Source: Sphingomonas sp. (GTDB lineage: Bacteria > Pseudomonadota > Alphaproteobacteria > Sphingomonadales > Sphingomonadaceae). From it: a stretch of 64,000 bases of DNA. The notes under the pieces are model-generated. The model ran no database searches, had not been told where the DNA came from, and was given only the letters and a program-made list of their open reading frames with translations. Shown in pieces: positions 18,411 through 28,900 of this stretch (the stretch's first letter is position 1; every line of letters begins with the position of its first letter). Location of the stretch: the NCBI GenBank assembly GCA_025936675.1, contig JAICSX010000010.1, positions 3,528 through 67,527 of the forward strand, in the 5' to 3' direction. A program made the translations under genes and the position numbers.

Positions 18411-18632
18411 ATGCCTTCCACCGTCATCCGCCGCTTCGCCTACGACGAGATGAAAGAGAACCTCTGGGTCGAGTTCACCACGGGGCGCCGCTACGTCTAT
18501 TTGGGCGTGCCGCACGAGGTCGCCGATGCGTTCCGCGGTGCCTTTGCAAAGGGCGTTTATTTCAACACGCGCATCCGCGACCGCTTCCCGTTCCGCGAGA
18601 TCACGCACGAGCAGGAAGAAACACAATCTTAA
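18411..18632 (+). CDS. KTSC-domain protein
   Basis: The 73-residue protein is a single KTSC domain, a short beta-rich module named after a KTSC motif at the C-terminus of lysyl-tRNA synthetases. Typical features are STVIRRFAYDEMKENLWVEF, GRRYVYLGVPHEVADAF and the closing FNTRIRDRFPFREI. The function of stand-alone copies is unknown. It follows the EamA transporter by 15 bases and precedes a 58-residue membrane protein by 15 bases. Confidence 0.85.
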   Translation: MPSTVIRRFAYDEMKENLWVEFTTGRRYVYLGVPHEVADAFRGAFAKGVYFNTRIRDRFPFREITHEQEETQS

Positions 18633-18647
18633 GGCGGTGCTGCGACC

Positions 18648-18824
18648 ATGGAGCGCATGTTCCCGATGCGGTTCAGCACAATCTTCAAGAGTCGCTGGTG
18701 GGCGCTCGTCTGGGCGGCCGGAATCATTTGGGTCGCCTATGATTTTGCCGCATCGCAGCCGGCGAGCGTCGACAACAGCGCCGACAACAGCGAGCAGGTC
18801 AACACGGCGCTGAACGCGTTCTAG
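18648..18824 (+). CDS. Small single-span membrane protein (58 aa)
   Basis: The frame encodes 58 residues. A basic N-terminus (MERMFPMRFSTIFKSR) precedes one transmembrane helix (WWALVWAAGIIWVAYDF) and a polar tail rich in Asn, Ser and Asp. The positive-inside rule places the tail in the periplasm. It lies 15 bases after the KTSC gene, and its TAG stop interlocks with the stop of the convergent lipoprotein gene in CTAG (18821-18824). No family is recognised. Confidence 0.6.
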   Translation: MERMFPMRFSTIFKSRWWALVWAAGIIWVAYDFAASQPASVDNSADNSEQVNTALNAF

Positions 18825-19363
18825 GCGTTGCCCCAATCGATGCGTTCGATGTGCCAGTGCCGCTCGGCCTCGGTCGATCCAGGCACATCGTTTACGCGAC
18901 GGAGGATGGCGGTTGCAGACCGGCTAATTCGCTTACCGCCCTGCGTTCCTGAAATCGTGAGCGGAACGGACAAATAGATCGATCCTGCTGCCCCTTCCTG
19001 GTCGCCCGCACTGCCGACGGTGACAAGAAGGTTCTCGATGCCCTTCAAGCCATTGTCGAACTGGCTCCGCGGCTCGGAATTCGGTCCAAGCAACATGTAT
19101 GCTTCATCAAATTTTTGGCGGTTCAGGAGGAGTACGAAGCTTCTGACGAGCTCGACGGCTGCCTCGGAGCTTTTCGGATCGATCGTGGGCTCCTTCGCGG
19201 TCGGCTCGGCCGGCGCCGCCTGCCGGTTCGTCACCGCTGGCGGTGCGCTCGGCTCAGGGATTACCGGCGCATTCGCGTTCGTTGTGGGCTGCCCCGGCTG
19301 GTGGCGCGGCCCGCATGAAGCGAGCGCAACAAATGACGCCATGATCAGAAGCTTGGTTTTCAT
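18821..19363 (-). CDS. Lipoprotein with NTF2-like or similar periplasmic domain, hypothetical
   Basis: The protein has 180 residues and starts with a lipoprotein signal ending in the lipobox ALASC (Cys at about residue 17). A proline- and alanine-rich linker follows (APVIPEPSAPPAV). The C-terminal 110 residues contain RSFVLLLNRQKFDEAYMLLG, a helix arrangement seen in DUF/NTF2-like periplasmic domains, and end ERHWHIERIDWGNA. It should be lipid-anchored in the envelope. ATG 19363 is chosen from the lipobox and AAAGGGA before it; longer upstream frames run into non-coding sequence. Function unknown. Confidence 0.75.
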   Translation of the reverse strand: MKTKLLIMASFVALASCGPRHQPGQPTTNANAPVIPEPSAPPAVTNRQAAPAEPTAKEPTIDPKSSEAAVELVRSFVLLLNRQKFDEAYMLLGPNSEPRSQFDNGLKGIENLLVTVGSAGDQEGAAGSIYLSVPLTISGTQGGKRISRSATAILRRVNDVPGSTEAERHWHIERIDWGNA

Positions 19364-19445
19364 CGACTTTCCCTTTCGCGGAACCGCGTCCGTCAAGAAT
19401 CGTTCGTTTCGCCGCAACAACAGGGTTTGACAGGGAGAGTTTCCA

Positions 19446-19643
19446 ATGGCCGATGATCGCGACGATACCGACCGTACGACCATCGTAGAGACGGGCGGCG
19501 GCGGTGGAGGCGGAGTCCTCGCCGTGGTGCTTCTGATCATCGTAGTCCTTGTCTTGCTGTACGTTTTCCGCGCGCAGCTTGGGCTTGGTCACAGCAACAG
19601 CGTCATTCCAAGCACCGTCAACGTCAACGTCAATCACAGCTGA
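19446..19643 (+). CDS. Small glycine-rich single-span membrane protein (65 aa)
   Basis: The frame encodes 65 residues. An acidic N-terminus (MADDRDDTDRTTIVE) leads into a run of seven glycines and a very hydrophobic helix (VLAVVLLIIVVLVLLYVFRA). A short tail ends TVNVNVNHS. AGGGAGAG precedes the ATG. It is a one-pass membrane protein of unknown function. A strong inverted repeat 47 bases after its stop may terminate its transcript before hmgA. Confidence 0.65.
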   Translation: MADDRDDTDRTTIVETGGGGGGGVLAVVLLIIVVLVLLYVFRAQLGLGHSNSVIPSTVNVNVNHS

Positions 19644-19689
19644 TTGAGCGATAAGAAGAGCTGGACGGGTTGCGAGTCCCTGTCCGGCG

Positions 19690-19724
19690 AACGGGCGCGG
19701 TTCCATGAGTGCCGCGCCCGTTTG
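19690..19724 (+). terminator. Possible transcription terminator after the 65-aa gene
   Basis: An 11-bp perfect stem AACGGGCGCGG (19690-19700) pairs with CCGCGCCCGTT (19712-19722) around an 11-base loop, followed by only a few T. The very stable stem supports termination or mRNA end protection, but the weak T tract makes it uncertain. Confidence 0.5.
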
Positions 19725-19756
19725 ATTGTGCGCGCCTGACGCATTAACCGGCAGCC

Positions 19757-21040
19757 ATGACGACCGGCTACATGACTGGCTTCGGCGGCCACTTCGAAAC
19801 CGAGGCCATCGACGGCGCGCTTCCCAAGGGCCGAAATTCGCCGCAGCGGCCAGCATTTGGCCTTTACGCCGAGCAGCTTTCGGGAAGCAGCTTCACCTCG
19901 CCGCGCCACGAGAATCGCCGCTCCTGGCTGTACCGCATGAGGCCGACGGCGGACCATCGGCCGTTCGTCCGTTACGACGGCGCGCCGCTGTTCGCGTCCG
20001 CAGCGTCAAAGGGTCCGCTCGCGCCCAACCGGCTGCGGTGGGACCCGCCCGAGGATCTGCCCAAAGGAACGGACTTCGTCGACGGCATGGTGACGATGCT
20101 CGTCAATCGGTCGCCCGAAGACCTCGAAGGCGTCGCAGTTCACCTGTATCGGGCAACCCGGAGCATGGAGCGCCGCCTGTTCGTCGATTCGGACGGTGAA
20201 TTGCTGATCATCCCCCATCACGGAGCGCTTCGGATCCTCACCGAGCTTGGCCGGCTCGACGTCGCGCCGGGCTCGATCGGCGTGATTCCGCGCGGCGTGA
20301 AGTTTCGCGTCGACGTCGACGTCGACGGCGAAAGCCGCGGCTATGTCGCGGAGAACCACGGCCTACCGTTGCGCCTGCCCGAGCTGGGACCCATCGGTTC
20401 GAACGGACTCGCAAATCCGCGCGATTTCGAGACATCGGTCGCCTGGTTCGAGGATAGCGACGAGCCAACCGAAGTTATCCAGAAATCGCTCGGCCACCTG
20501 TGGACGACGGAGCTGGACCATTCGCCCCTCGATGTCGTCGCGTGGCACGGAAATTATGCGCCCTATCGGTACGACCTCTCGCGCTTCAACACGATCAACA
20601 CGGTCAGCTTCGACCATCCCGATCCGTCGATCTTCACAGTGCTGACCAGCCCGAGCAATGTGCAGGGCCGTGCCAACGCCGATTTCGTCATCTTCCCGCC
20701 GCGCTGGATGGTCGGGGAGGACACGTTCCGGCCGCCGTGGTTCCACCGCAACGTCATGAGCGAGGCGATGGGCCTGATCCACGGAGTGTACGATGCCAAG
20801 GCCGGAGGTTTCGCGCCCGGCGGGCTGTCGCTCCATAATCTGATGAGCGGACACGGCCCCGACGTCGAAAGCTGGCGCAAGGCGAGCGAGGCCGAGCTCA
20901 AGCCGGTGAAGATCGAAGGTACGATGGCCTTCATGGTCGAGACGTGCTGGCCCTACCGTCCGACTGTATGGGCGCTGGAGCGTGCGCAGCCCGACTATGA
21001 TCAGGCATGGCAGGGCTTCCCCAAGGCGAAGCTACCGTGA
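19757..21040 (+). CDS. hmgA: Homogentisate 1,2-dioxygenase
   Basis: The 427-residue protein is a cupin-type Fe(II) dioxygenase that opens the ring of homogentisate to maleylacetoacetate in tyrosine and phenylalanine breakdown. The N-terminus [14 protein letters not shown] is characteristic. Iron-site residues fall in [18 protein letters not shown] and in [11 protein letters not shown], both conserved in the family. Its length is that of bacterial HmgA. Its stop overlaps the start of fumarylacetoacetase, so the two are translationally coupled. The middle enzyme, maiA, lies about 10 kb away on the other strand. Confidence 0.95.
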   Translation: MTTGYMTGFGGHFETEAIDGALPKGRNSPQRPAFGLYAEQLSGSSFTSPRHENRRSWLYRMRPTADHRPFVRYDGAPLFASAASKGPLAPNRLRWDPPEDLPKGTDFVDGMVTMLVNRSPEDLEGVAVHLYRATRSMERRLFVDSDGELLIIPHHGALRILTELGRLDVAPGSIGVIPRGVKFRVDVDVDGESRGYVAENHGLPLRLPELGPIGSNGLANPRDFETSVAWFEDSDEPTEVIQKSLGHLWTTELDHSPLDVVAWHGNYAPYRYDLSRFNTINTVSFDHPDPSIFTVLTSPSNVQGRANADFVIFPPRWMVGEDTFRPPWFHRNVMSEAMGLIHGVYDAKAGGFAPGGLSLHNLMSGHGPDVESWRKASEAELKPVKIEGTMAFMVETCWPYRPTVWALERAQPDYDQAWQGFPKAKLP

Positions 21041-22323
21041 GCGACGCCAGCAACGACCCCAGGCTCAAGACCTGGTGCGAGAGCGCGGAAGGGAGCGATT
21101 TTCCAATCCAGAACCTGCCGCTCGGCATCTTCTCCGTCGGCGAGCGGCGCCGCCAGGCCGGGGTCGCGATCGGCGATTACGTGCTCGACCTTGGCGGTAT
21201 CGCCGAGCTGCTCGACGAGGACTGGCGCGAGGATCTCTCGCAGCCGGTGCTCAACGGCTGGCTCGCGCGCGGCCACGAGGCACAAAGCGCGCTTCGCCAG
21301 CGCCTCCAGGAGCTGCTTTCGGAGGAAAAATATCGAGACGAGATCGAGCCGCAGCTCGTCGGCCAAAGCGAGGTGCGCTTTCACCTGCCGTGCTTCGTCG
21401 GCGACTACACGGATTTCTACGTCGGCATTCACCACGCGACCAATGTCGGCAAGCAGTTCCGGCCCGACAATCCGCTGCTGCCCAACTATAAATATGTGCC
21501 GATCGGCTACCACGGGCGAGCTAGCTCCGTGCGGGCGTCGGGCGAGCCCGTGATCCGGCCGAATGGTCAGAGGAAAGCGCCCGACGCGGATGCACCCGAA
21601 TATGGTCCGAGCCGCCGCCTCGATTACGAGCTGGAGCTCGGAATCTGGATCGGCGAGGGCAATGAGCTGGGATCACCGATTCCGATCGGCGAGGCGGCCG
21701 AGCATATTGCGGGCTACTGCCTGCTGAACGACTGGTCCGCGCGAGACATCCAGGCGTGGGAATATCAGCCGCTCGGTCCGTTCCTCGCCAAGAACTTCCT
21801 GACCAGCGTCAGCCCATGGGTGGTCAGCACGCAGGCGCTCGCGCCCTTCCGCAAACCAAGGCTATCGCGTCCGGTAGGGGACCCGCAGCCCTTGCCCTAT
21901 CTCGACGATGCATCCGATCGCCAAACCGGCGCGCTCGGGATCCAGCTCGAAGTCACGCTTTCGACCGAACGGATGCGTCGCGAGGGCTTGGCCCCGCATA
22001 TTCTCTCGCACGGGTATGCCGATGCGGCGATGTATTGGAGCGCAGCGCAGATCGTCGCCCATCACAGCGCCAATGGCTGCAATCTTCAGCCCGGCGATTT
22101 GATCGGGACGGGAACGCTTTCGACCGACAGCGCCGGCGGCCTCGGCTCGATGCTCGAGATCAGCCAGGGCGGAAAGCAGCCCATTCAGCTACCGAATGGG
22201 GAGACGCGCAGCTTCCTCGAAGACGGCGACGAGGTGACTCTCAAGGCCTGGTGCGAAGGCGAGAGCGTCCGCATTGGCTTCGGCGAATGCGTCGGCCGGG
22301 TTGTTGCTTCAGGCCAGTCCTAA
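21037..22323 (+). CDS. fahA: Fumarylacetoacetase
   Basis: A 428-residue hydrolase that splits fumarylacetoacetate into fumarate and acetoacetate, the last step of tyrosine catabolism. It shows an SH3-like N-terminal domain ([18 protein letters not shown]) and a catalytic domain with the metal-binding [36 protein letters not shown] and [14 protein letters not shown] segments. The GTG at 21037 overlaps the hmgA stop as GTGA and fits the family's short start; an ATG at 21007 would add ten residues. It overlaps the convergent ketopantoate-reductase-like gene by 15 bases. Confidence 0.94.
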   Translation: MSDASNDPRLKTWCESAEGSDFPIQNLPLGIFSVGERRRQAGVAIGDYVLDLGGIAELLDEDWREDLSQPVLNGWLARGHEAQSALRQRLQELLSEEKYRDEIEPQLVGQSEVRFHLPCFVGDYTDFYVGIHHATNVGKQFRPDNPLLPNYKYVPIGYHGRASSVRASGEPVIRPNGQRKAPDADAPEYGPSRRLDYELELGIWIGEGNELGSPIPIGEAAEHIAGYCLLNDWSARDIQAWEYQPLGPFLAKNFLTSVSPWVVSTQALAPFRKPRLSRPVGDPQPLPYLDDASDRQTGALGIQLEVTLSTERMRREGLAPHILSHGYADAAMYWSAAQIVAHHSANGCNLQPGDLIGTGTLSTDSAGGLGSMLEISQGGKQPIQLPNGETRSFLEDGDEVTLKAWCEGESVRIGFGECVGRVVASGQS

Positions 22324-23232
22324 GCTCTCAGCCATCAGCTTCGTGACTCCGTAGAGCCGGTCGAGCGCCGGCGTTTCGATCCCTTTGGCGGCGGCGATCT
22401 CGCGCGGCGCGCCGAGCAAGGCCTCGAGCTCGATCGGGCGCTCTGACTCGACATCTTGGAGCATCGACGTCTTGAACACGCCGAGCCGCGCCGTCACCGC
22501 CATCCGGTCTTCGCCGCTCTCGGTGATCGGGCAGCCGACCGCGGCGCCGACGGCGGCGAGCTCGGCCATCCCGGCGAGCATCCATGCGCGACACTGGGCA
22601 TTGGCGAGAATCTTGTCGCAGCTTGCGCGGGTCAGGGCCGATAGCGGGTTGATCGTCGCGTTGCCCCATAATTTGTACCAGATCGAGCGGCGGACATTGC
22701 CGGTTATGTCCGGCTTGAGACCAGCGCGGTCGAGCAAGCCGAACAGCTCCGCCAAGCGATCGCTGGTTTCGCCGCCGCGCGGCTCGCCAATGATGAGCTT
22801 GTCGGCATGTTTGACGAGGACTTTCCCGTTCGCGCGATAGCAGGACGCATGCACCACGCAGCCGAGGATCTGCTCGAGCGGCAATGCTGCGGCGATGCTC
22901 CCGTCCGGGTCGACCGACGTCAGCCGCATCCCGTCGACGAACCACCAGGGGACGCCGTTGAGCATGGGCAGGATGACCGTGTTGGAGCCGACATGCCGTG
23001 TTGCGGATTGTGCTGCCGCGGCGAGGGCCGTCGCCTTGACGGCGACGATCAAGAGGTCCGCCGGTACATCGAAGCGACCGATCTCTGCGATGCTCGTCGA
23101 TCCGGCCTCCTCCAGCTCGATCTGTTCAAGGAGGCCCCGGCTCGTCAGCGCCATCACATTTTCGCCGCAAAGCGACAACTTCGCCGCGACCCATCCGCCG
23201 ATCGCGCCGGCGCCGACAACGCAAATGTTCAT
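22309..23232 (-). CDS. panE: Ketopantoate reductase family protein (2-dehydropantoate 2-reductase)
   Basis: The 307-residue protein has an N-terminal Rossmann domain with the NADP-binding ICVVGAGAIGGWVAAKL. A C-terminal ApbA helical domain contains the conserved Lys/Asn region RRSIWYKLWGNATINPLSALT. It would reduce 2-dehydropantoate to pantoate for coenzyme A synthesis, or a related 2-keto acid. Several paralogues of this family have unknown substrates, so the symbol is provisional. It is divergent from the persulfide dioxygenase-like gene, with 47 bases between their starts. Confidence 0.8.
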   Translation of the reverse strand: MNICVVGAGAIGGWVAAKLSLCGENVMALTSRGLLEQIELEEAGSTSIAEIGRFDVPADLLIVAVKATALAAAAQSATRHVGSNTVILPMLNGVPWWFVDGMRLTSVDPDGSIAAALPLEQILGCVVHASCYRANGKVLVKHADKLIIGEPRGGETSDRLAELFGLLDRAGLKPDITGNVRRSIWYKLWGNATINPLSALTRASCDKILANAQCRAWMLAGMAELAAVGAAVGCPITESGEDRMAVTARLGVFKTSMLQDVESERPIELEALLGAPREIAAAKGIETPALDRLYGVTKLMAESLGLA

Positions 23233-23279
23233 GACTGCGGCGATGGGCTAAGATGCTGCGGTTGGGCAAGGGGCAGCGA

Positions 23280-23987
23280 ATGATCTTCCGACAGCTTTTC
23301 GAGCCGAGCTCGTCCACTTACACCTATCTGGTCGCCTGTGGGCGCACGCGCGAAGCCGTGCTCATCGACCCGGTGATCGAGACGGTGGAGCGCGACCTTC
23401 AATTGCTGGAGGAATTGGGCCTGACGCTCAAATATACGGTCGAAACCCATATTCACGCCGATCATGTGACCGGCGCCGCGCGCTTGCGCGAGAGGACCGG
23501 AAGCAAGGCCGCCGTGCCTGAGATAAGTCATGTGGCCCATGCAGACGTCGCCGTGCGTGAAGGCGAACCGATCGCGTTCGGCGATCTCAAGCTCGAGCCG
23601 CTCTACACGCCCGGGCACACCGACGATCATCATTGCTATTTGCTACACAGTGCAGATGGATCGCGCGTATTTACCGGCGACGCGCTTATGATCGACGGCT
23701 GCGGGCGCACCGATTTCCAGAGCGGTGATGGGGCCACACTCTACCGGTCGGTGCATGAGAAGCTCTTCTCATTGCCGGAGGACACGCTCGTCTATCCGGG
23801 ACACGACTACGAACAGCGGCGGGTCAGCAGCATGGGACAGGAGAAAGCGCGTAACCCGCGGCTCGGCGCAGGCAAGACGATCGACGAGTTCGTCGCGATC
23901 ATGAACGGTCTCAACCTCCCCCGCCCCAAGAAAATGGATTTGGCGGTGCCCGCGAACCGCGAATGTGGCGCTGTGCAAAGCGCTTGA
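23280..23987 (+). CDS. Metallo-beta-lactamase-fold hydrolase, ETHE1/persulfide dioxygenase-like
   Basis: The 235-residue protein has the MBL-fold motif as THIHADHVTGAARL, plus the pattern typical of ETHE1-type persulfide dioxygenases: PGHTDDHHCYLL, FTGDALMIDGCGRTDFQSG and VYPGHDYEQR. These enzymes use one iron to oxidise glutathione persulfide to sulfite. Glyoxalase II is a relative, but the GCGRTDFQ segment favours ETHE1. ATG 23280 has AAGGGG eight bases before it; the frame is open nine codons further. No rhodanese or sulfide:quinone reductase lies beside it. Confidence 0.85.
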   Translation: MIFRQLFEPSSSTYTYLVACGRTREAVLIDPVIETVERDLQLLEELGLTLKYTVETHIHADHVTGAARLRERTGSKAAVPEISHVAHADVAVREGEPIAFGDLKLEPLYTPGHTDDHHCYLLHSADGSRVFTGDALMIDGCGRTDFQSGDGATLYRSVHEKLFSLPEDTLVYPGHDYEQRRVSSMGQEKARNPRLGAGKTIDEFVAIMNGLNLPRPKKMDLAVPANRECGAVQSA

Positions 23988-23998
23988 GGTTTGGAGGC

Positions 23999-24074
23999 TG
24001 GTGCCGCTTGCGTGACTCGAACACGCGACCCCATCATTACGAATGATGTGCTCTACCAGCTGAGCTAAAGCGGC
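23999..24074 (-). tRNA. tRNA-Thr (anticodon CGT)
   Basis: Read on the reverse strand, the acceptor AAGCGGC/GCCGCTT region closes a 76-nt cloverleaf with encoded CCA. The gene begins GCCGCTTTAGCTCAGCTGG, the anticodon stem CATCA/TGATG closes loop TTCGTAA, giving CGT, and the T arm carries GTTCGAGTC. It reads ACG threonine codons. It is the second threonine tRNA in the window and lies between the ETHE1-like gene and a PAS protein. Confidence 0.95.
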
Positions 24075-24259
24075 TTGGCCTTTTCAGGAAGTGCGCGCCC
24101 TATCAGCGACTATCGCCGCTCGCAAGCGCCACCGAAGCCGCTTTCGATGGCCGCGCAAATCTCCTGCTGGCCGGCATTGCTAACCGTTTATGCTTAACGC
24201 TTTGGTAACGCCGCTCCGCCATTTTCCCCGTGAACAAGAGGGTGGGGCCCGGCGTAAAG

Positions 24260-25849
24260 ATGGACAGCTACCGCGAGCATCCGAGTGATTTCGATCCCCC
24301 GTCGTCCGATGAGGCGGCGGCCCCGAATGACGTGACTGCCGCAATCGGCACAGACGAACGGCGCATGCATGTGCGCGCCTACAACTATTGGGTTTCCCTG
24401 CTGGACGGACGCGACTTCCCTTCGATCGATGAGCTCGAGCCGAGAGACGTCGAAGATTTCTCCGCGCACAGCGTGCTTCTCGACTTCACCTGCGGCCGCG
24501 ACAATCCGGCAATTCCGTATGTCGGCGGCGCAATCCGCGACGAATGCGCCCTCGACGATGACGTTCAGACCATTGCCGACATTCCCAGCCGCTCGCTGCT
24601 GTCGCGCCTCACCGATCACTATCTGCAGATCATCGCCAACCGCGCACCGATCGGTTTCGAGGCCGAATATGAGAACATGGCAGGCGAGACGATCTGCTAT
24701 CGTGGAATCCTCATGCCGTTTTCCTCGGACGGCGAGCAGATCGATTTCATCTATGGCGTGATCAACTGGAAGCTCGTTGACGGCGAGACGGACGAGGCAC
24801 CGACGGCTGCGATGCCGGTCGTTGAACTCTCCCAAGATGAGGAGGTTGAGAACGCCTCAGAGTTCGAGTCCGAACCGCAATTCCAAGCGGAAGCGGATTT
24901 CGAGGGCGAACCCGAGTTCGAAGCCGGGCCTGTTGCGGAAAGCGACCCGGTTCCTGCACCCGAAGCCGTGGTGTCCGTCGAGCCCGAGATCGAGCCCGAG
25001 CTCGTCGCTGCCGGTGCGCCAGAGACGTTCGCCCGAGAAGAATTTCAGCCGGCAGAGGATGAAGAGCCGCTCGAGCTGACCGAAATGCTCGCACCCGCGG
25101 CGTCCGTCGAGGAACAGCCGCCTGTAGAGGTCGCGGAGCTCGAAAGCGTCGACGACGAGGCGCCGAATGAATCGGCGCCGGTTCATTTCTCGTGGGAAGA
25201 TGGTCCGCTTCACGGCGATGACGACGATGGTGTGACCATCGAATTCCCCGAGATCGCGCTTGACGAAAATGCCGGTCTTGCAGACCGCCTGTGGGCTGCA
25301 CGCGAGACGGCGGAGTCGGTGAAGGCGGGGGAGGGCCGGACCCGCTCGGCGCTCTACAAGGCGCTGTCGCTCGCTTATGATTTCGCGGTCGCTGCAGAAG
25401 CGAACCCCGGGGAATACGCCGAGCTGCTCGAGGAATCGGGCATGAAGGCGCAGGCGCGCGCGCCGATGACCCCGATAGTCAAGCTCGTGTTCGGAATCGA
25501 CTATGACAAGGCGCGGCTGACCGAGTTCGCAGCGGCTTTGTCCTATGCCCGCCGGCGGGACATCCCGGCTGGCGAGTTCCAGGACCTCATCGAGAAGCAG
25601 GCCGGGGGCCTCAAGGCTCTCGTCGCCGCCGAGCGCCAGGCTCGGCGCCCCGAGCCTAGAGCCGACACCAAGGGCGAGGTCGCCCGTGCACGCCTGCGCT
25701 CGGCGCCGTCGCTGTCGCTCGCGGACGTTCCGGCTGAAGAGGAATTTGCAGTCATCGTGACGCGCCGGGGCGCCGATGGGCGCCATGAGCCGGTCGCCAT
25801 TCTCGACGACGAAGCGCTGGTCGAGCGCGCCATTCGCCGCGCCGCCTGA
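24260..25849 (+). CDS. PAS-domain protein with acidic linker and conserved helical C-terminus
   Basis: This protein of about 529 residues has an N-terminal PAS-like domain at roughly residues 35-180 (MHVRAYNYWVSLLDGRDFPS to FIYGVINWKLVD). A linker of about 140 residues follows, extremely rich in Glu and Pro (FESEPQFQAEADFEGEPEF). A C-terminal helical domain runs from ADRLWAARETAESVKAGEGR to EDLIEKQ-like segments, ending in a strand-rich tail. No output domain (kinase, cyclase, DNA-binding) is visible. It could be a cytoplasmic sensor or scaffold. GTG 24230 is an alternative start without a ribosome site. It lies 80 bases before the glutamate dehydrogenase gene on the same strand. Confidence 0.75.
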   Translation: MDSYREHPSDFDPPSSDEAAAPNDVTAAIGTDERRMHVRAYNYWVSLLDGRDFPSIDELEPRDVEDFSAHSVLLDFTCGRDNPAIPYVGGAIRDECALDDDVQTIADIPSRSLLSRLTDHYLQIIANRAPIGFEAEYENMAGETICYRGILMPFSSDGEQIDFIYGVINWKLVDGETDEAPTAAMPVVELSQDEEVENASEFESEPQFQAEADFEGEPEFEAGPVAESDPVPAPEAVVSVEPEIEPELVAAGAPETFAREEFQPAEDEEPLELTEMLAPAASVEEQPPVEVAELESVDDEAPNESAPVHFSWEDGPLHGDDDDGVTIEFPEIALDENAGLADRLWAARETAESVKAGEGRTRSALYKALSLAYDFAVAAEANPGEYAELLEESGMKAQARAPMTPIVKLVFGIDYDKARLTEFAAALSYARRRDIPAGEFQDLIEKQAGGLKALVAAERQARRPEPRADTKGEVARARLRSAPSLSLADVPAEEEFAVIVTRRGADGRHEPVAILDDEALVERAIRRAA

Positions 25850-25929
25850 GCGGCCGCGGGGTTGTCCGCCTCGCGAGCGCGGGTCTATAGGCCCGCCCTG
25901 CCCACAGTCCCTCGGAGCAAGCTTCTTCA

Positions 25930-28900
25930 ATGACGGCCCATACGCGTCTCGACCCGCCTTTGGTCGAGTCCATCCGGAAGGCGCTGACCGGAAATGCACT
26001 GCCAGGCGAGACGCAGGGACTGAGCCGGGAAGCCGAGCGCGACGCTTCTGAATTCCTGAGCCAGGTGGCGGCATCGCGGCGACGCGGCGAGCTTGCGCTG
26101 GCCATCGAATCCATCGGCGGCGAGGCCGGAAACCGGCGCATGCGCATCGGCATCGTCAACGACGATATGCCGTTCCTGGTCGACTCCGTCGCCAACGCGA
26201 TCGCCTCGAAGCAGCTCACGATCCATCGGCTCCTGCACCCGGTCGTTTGCGTCGAACGCGATTCCGGAGGCGAGCTCCAGGCGGTCGAGACCCTGTGCGG
26301 TGACAAGCATCGCCGGGAATCGATGATGTACGTCGAGCTCGACCGCGCCGATGCGAGGGGACGGCAGGAACTCGCGGCGGATCTTCGCCGCGTTCTCGGC
26401 GACGTGCGGCTCGCGGTCCGTGACTGGGAATTGCTGCAGCGAAAGATGCGCGAGGATGCAGCAGCGATCGCGGATCCCGAGTGCGCTGCGCTGCTCAACT
26501 GGTTCGCCGATGGAGCCATGACGCTTCTCGGCTACCACGTCGAGAAGCCGTACGAGGCGCCGACGGACGCATTGGGCATCTTCAGCATTCCCGGTGCGCC
26601 GACCGATGAGGGCGGCTGCCTCGGCGCGATGCATTATTTCGAGCGCGGCGGGGACGTCCCGCTGATGGCCAAAGCCGAGCGCAAGTCCACGGTTCACCGG
26701 CGGGTGCCGCTCGATCTCGTCGTCGTGCCGCTCAAGGAAGGCGACAAGATCGTCGGGATCGGAGTCCATGCCGGGCTGTGGACCAGCGAAGCGCTTCGGG
26801 TCTCGCCGGAGAACGTCCCGGTCCTTCGCCAGCGCCTGAAGCAACTCGACAAGGATTTCGGCTTCGATCCCAAAGGCCATTCCGGCAAGGCGCTTCGCCA
26901 CGCGATCGCCTCCCTGCCGCGCGACCTCGTCATCGCCATCGATTACGAATCCCTTCGCGAGCTGGTGATGATGGCGATGTCGCTCGCCGACCGCCCGCGC
27001 CCCGCGCTGCTCCAGGTGCGATCGATCCTCAAGGGCCAGCTGTTCACGTTCGTCTGGCTTCCGCGCGAGGAGCTGAGCACCGCGCGTCGGATGGCGATCG
27101 CCATGCTGCTGGAGAACGAGATCGGCCGCGAAATAACGAGCTGGTCGGTCGAGCTCGGCGACGCGGACCTCGCGCTCATCCGCTACACCCAATATATCGA
27201 CGAGGAAGCGCCGCGGCCGGACTGCGAAGCGCTAGACGCCGCCGTCGTCGAGATGGTCCGCGGCTGGGCCCCTGCCGTGGAATCGGAGCTGATTACGGCT
27301 GCTGGAGCGCCGCGCGCCACCCGTCTTGCGCTGACCTACATCAACAGCTTCCCGGACGGTTATCGGGCGCGAACCGCGCCGGAGGAAGGCGCTGCCGACA
27401 TCCTTCGCCTGTGCCAGTTGACAGACGACAGTGATCGCTCGGTCCGCATCACGCGAAACGAGCATGACGCGCCGCGCCAGCTGCGGCTCAAGACCTACCG
27501 CAAGGGCGGTCTCATTCCGCTGTCCGACGTGGTTCCGGTTCTCGAAAATTTCGGCTTTCGAGTCCTCGAGGAATTTCCCAGCGCGCTCGCCGGCGGCAAC
27601 GGCTACATCCACGATTTCCGCGTCGAGGTCGGGGAGGGCGCAGAGCTCGACTCCATCCTGGACCGCGTCCCCGAGATTGAGCGATCGATCGCCAACGTGC
27701 TCTGCGGAAGCGCCGAAAATGACGAATTCAACCAGCTCGTCATCTACGCCGCGCTCGATCCGCGCGCGGTCGTGTGGCTCCGGGCATGGTTCCGCTACCT
27801 CCGTCAGACGGGAAGCAGCTTCGGCCTCGTCACGATCGTCGATGCGCTTCGGCGCGCTCCCGGTGCGACGCCCGCGTTGATCGGCCTTTTTACGGCGGCG
27901 CACGATCCCAGTATGAAAGATCGCGATAAGCAGGTCGCTCATCAGAGGGATCTGCTCGATCGCTCGCTCACCAAGATCCGCTCGATCGACGACGACCGAA
28001 TCCTGCGCAGGCTCCGGTCGCTAGTCGAAGCGGTCGTTCGCACCAACGCCTTCACGCCCGCGGCCGAGGAAGCGATTGCGTTCAAGATCGACAGCGCCAG
28101 GGTGCCGGGACTTCCGGCCCCCGTTCCGTGGCGCGAAATCTGGATCTACTCGCCACGGGTCGAGGGCATCCACTTGCGCGGCGGCCCGGTCGCTCGCGGC
28201 GGAATTCGATGGTCGGACCGGCGCGACGATTTCCGGACCGAGATCCTCGGTCTGATGAAGGCGCAGGTCGTCAAGAACGCGGTGATCGTCCCCACCGGCG
28301 CCAAGGGCGGCTTCTATCCAAAGCAGCTGCCGCCGACCTCGGATCGCGATGCATGGCTGGCGGAAGGAACTGAGTCTTATCGCATCTTCATCCGGTCGCT
28401 GCTTTCGATCACTGACAATCTAGTCAACGACAAGGTTGCCCACCCCGAAGGCGTGGTCATCCAAGATGGCGACGATCCCTATTTCGTCGTTGCCGCGGAC
28501 AAGGGCACTGCGACCTTCTCCGACATCGCGAACCAGATCGCGCTCGACCGCAATTTCTGGCTTGGCGACGCATTCGCGAGCGGTGGAAGTCACGGCTACG
28601 ACCACAAAGCGATGGGAATCACCGCGCGCGGCGCGTGGATCTCGGTCCAGCGTCACTTCCTCGAAATGGGCGTCGACGTTCAGTCGGATCCGGTGAGCGT
28701 CGCCGGCTGCGGCGACATGTCGGGCGACGTCTTCGGCAACGGCATGCTCCTGTCGAAGTCGCTGAAGCTGATCGCCGCGTTCGACCATCGCCACATCTTC
28801 ATCGACCCGAACCCGGATCCGGCGAAAAGCTGGGCCGAGCGCAAGCGGATGTTCGACCTGCCGCGCTCCAGCTGGGACGATTACAACAAGGCTCTGATCT

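Noticed and set aside
19500..19520. GGC/GGT-rich run as a simple sequence repeat
   Set aside because: It encodes the seven-glycine stretch of the 65-residue membrane protein and is in frame; no sign of slippage-type regulation.
20311..20332. Short tandem repeat of GTCGAC units
   Set aside because: It lies inside hmgA and simply encodes alternating Val-Asp in a conserved position; not a regulatory repeat.
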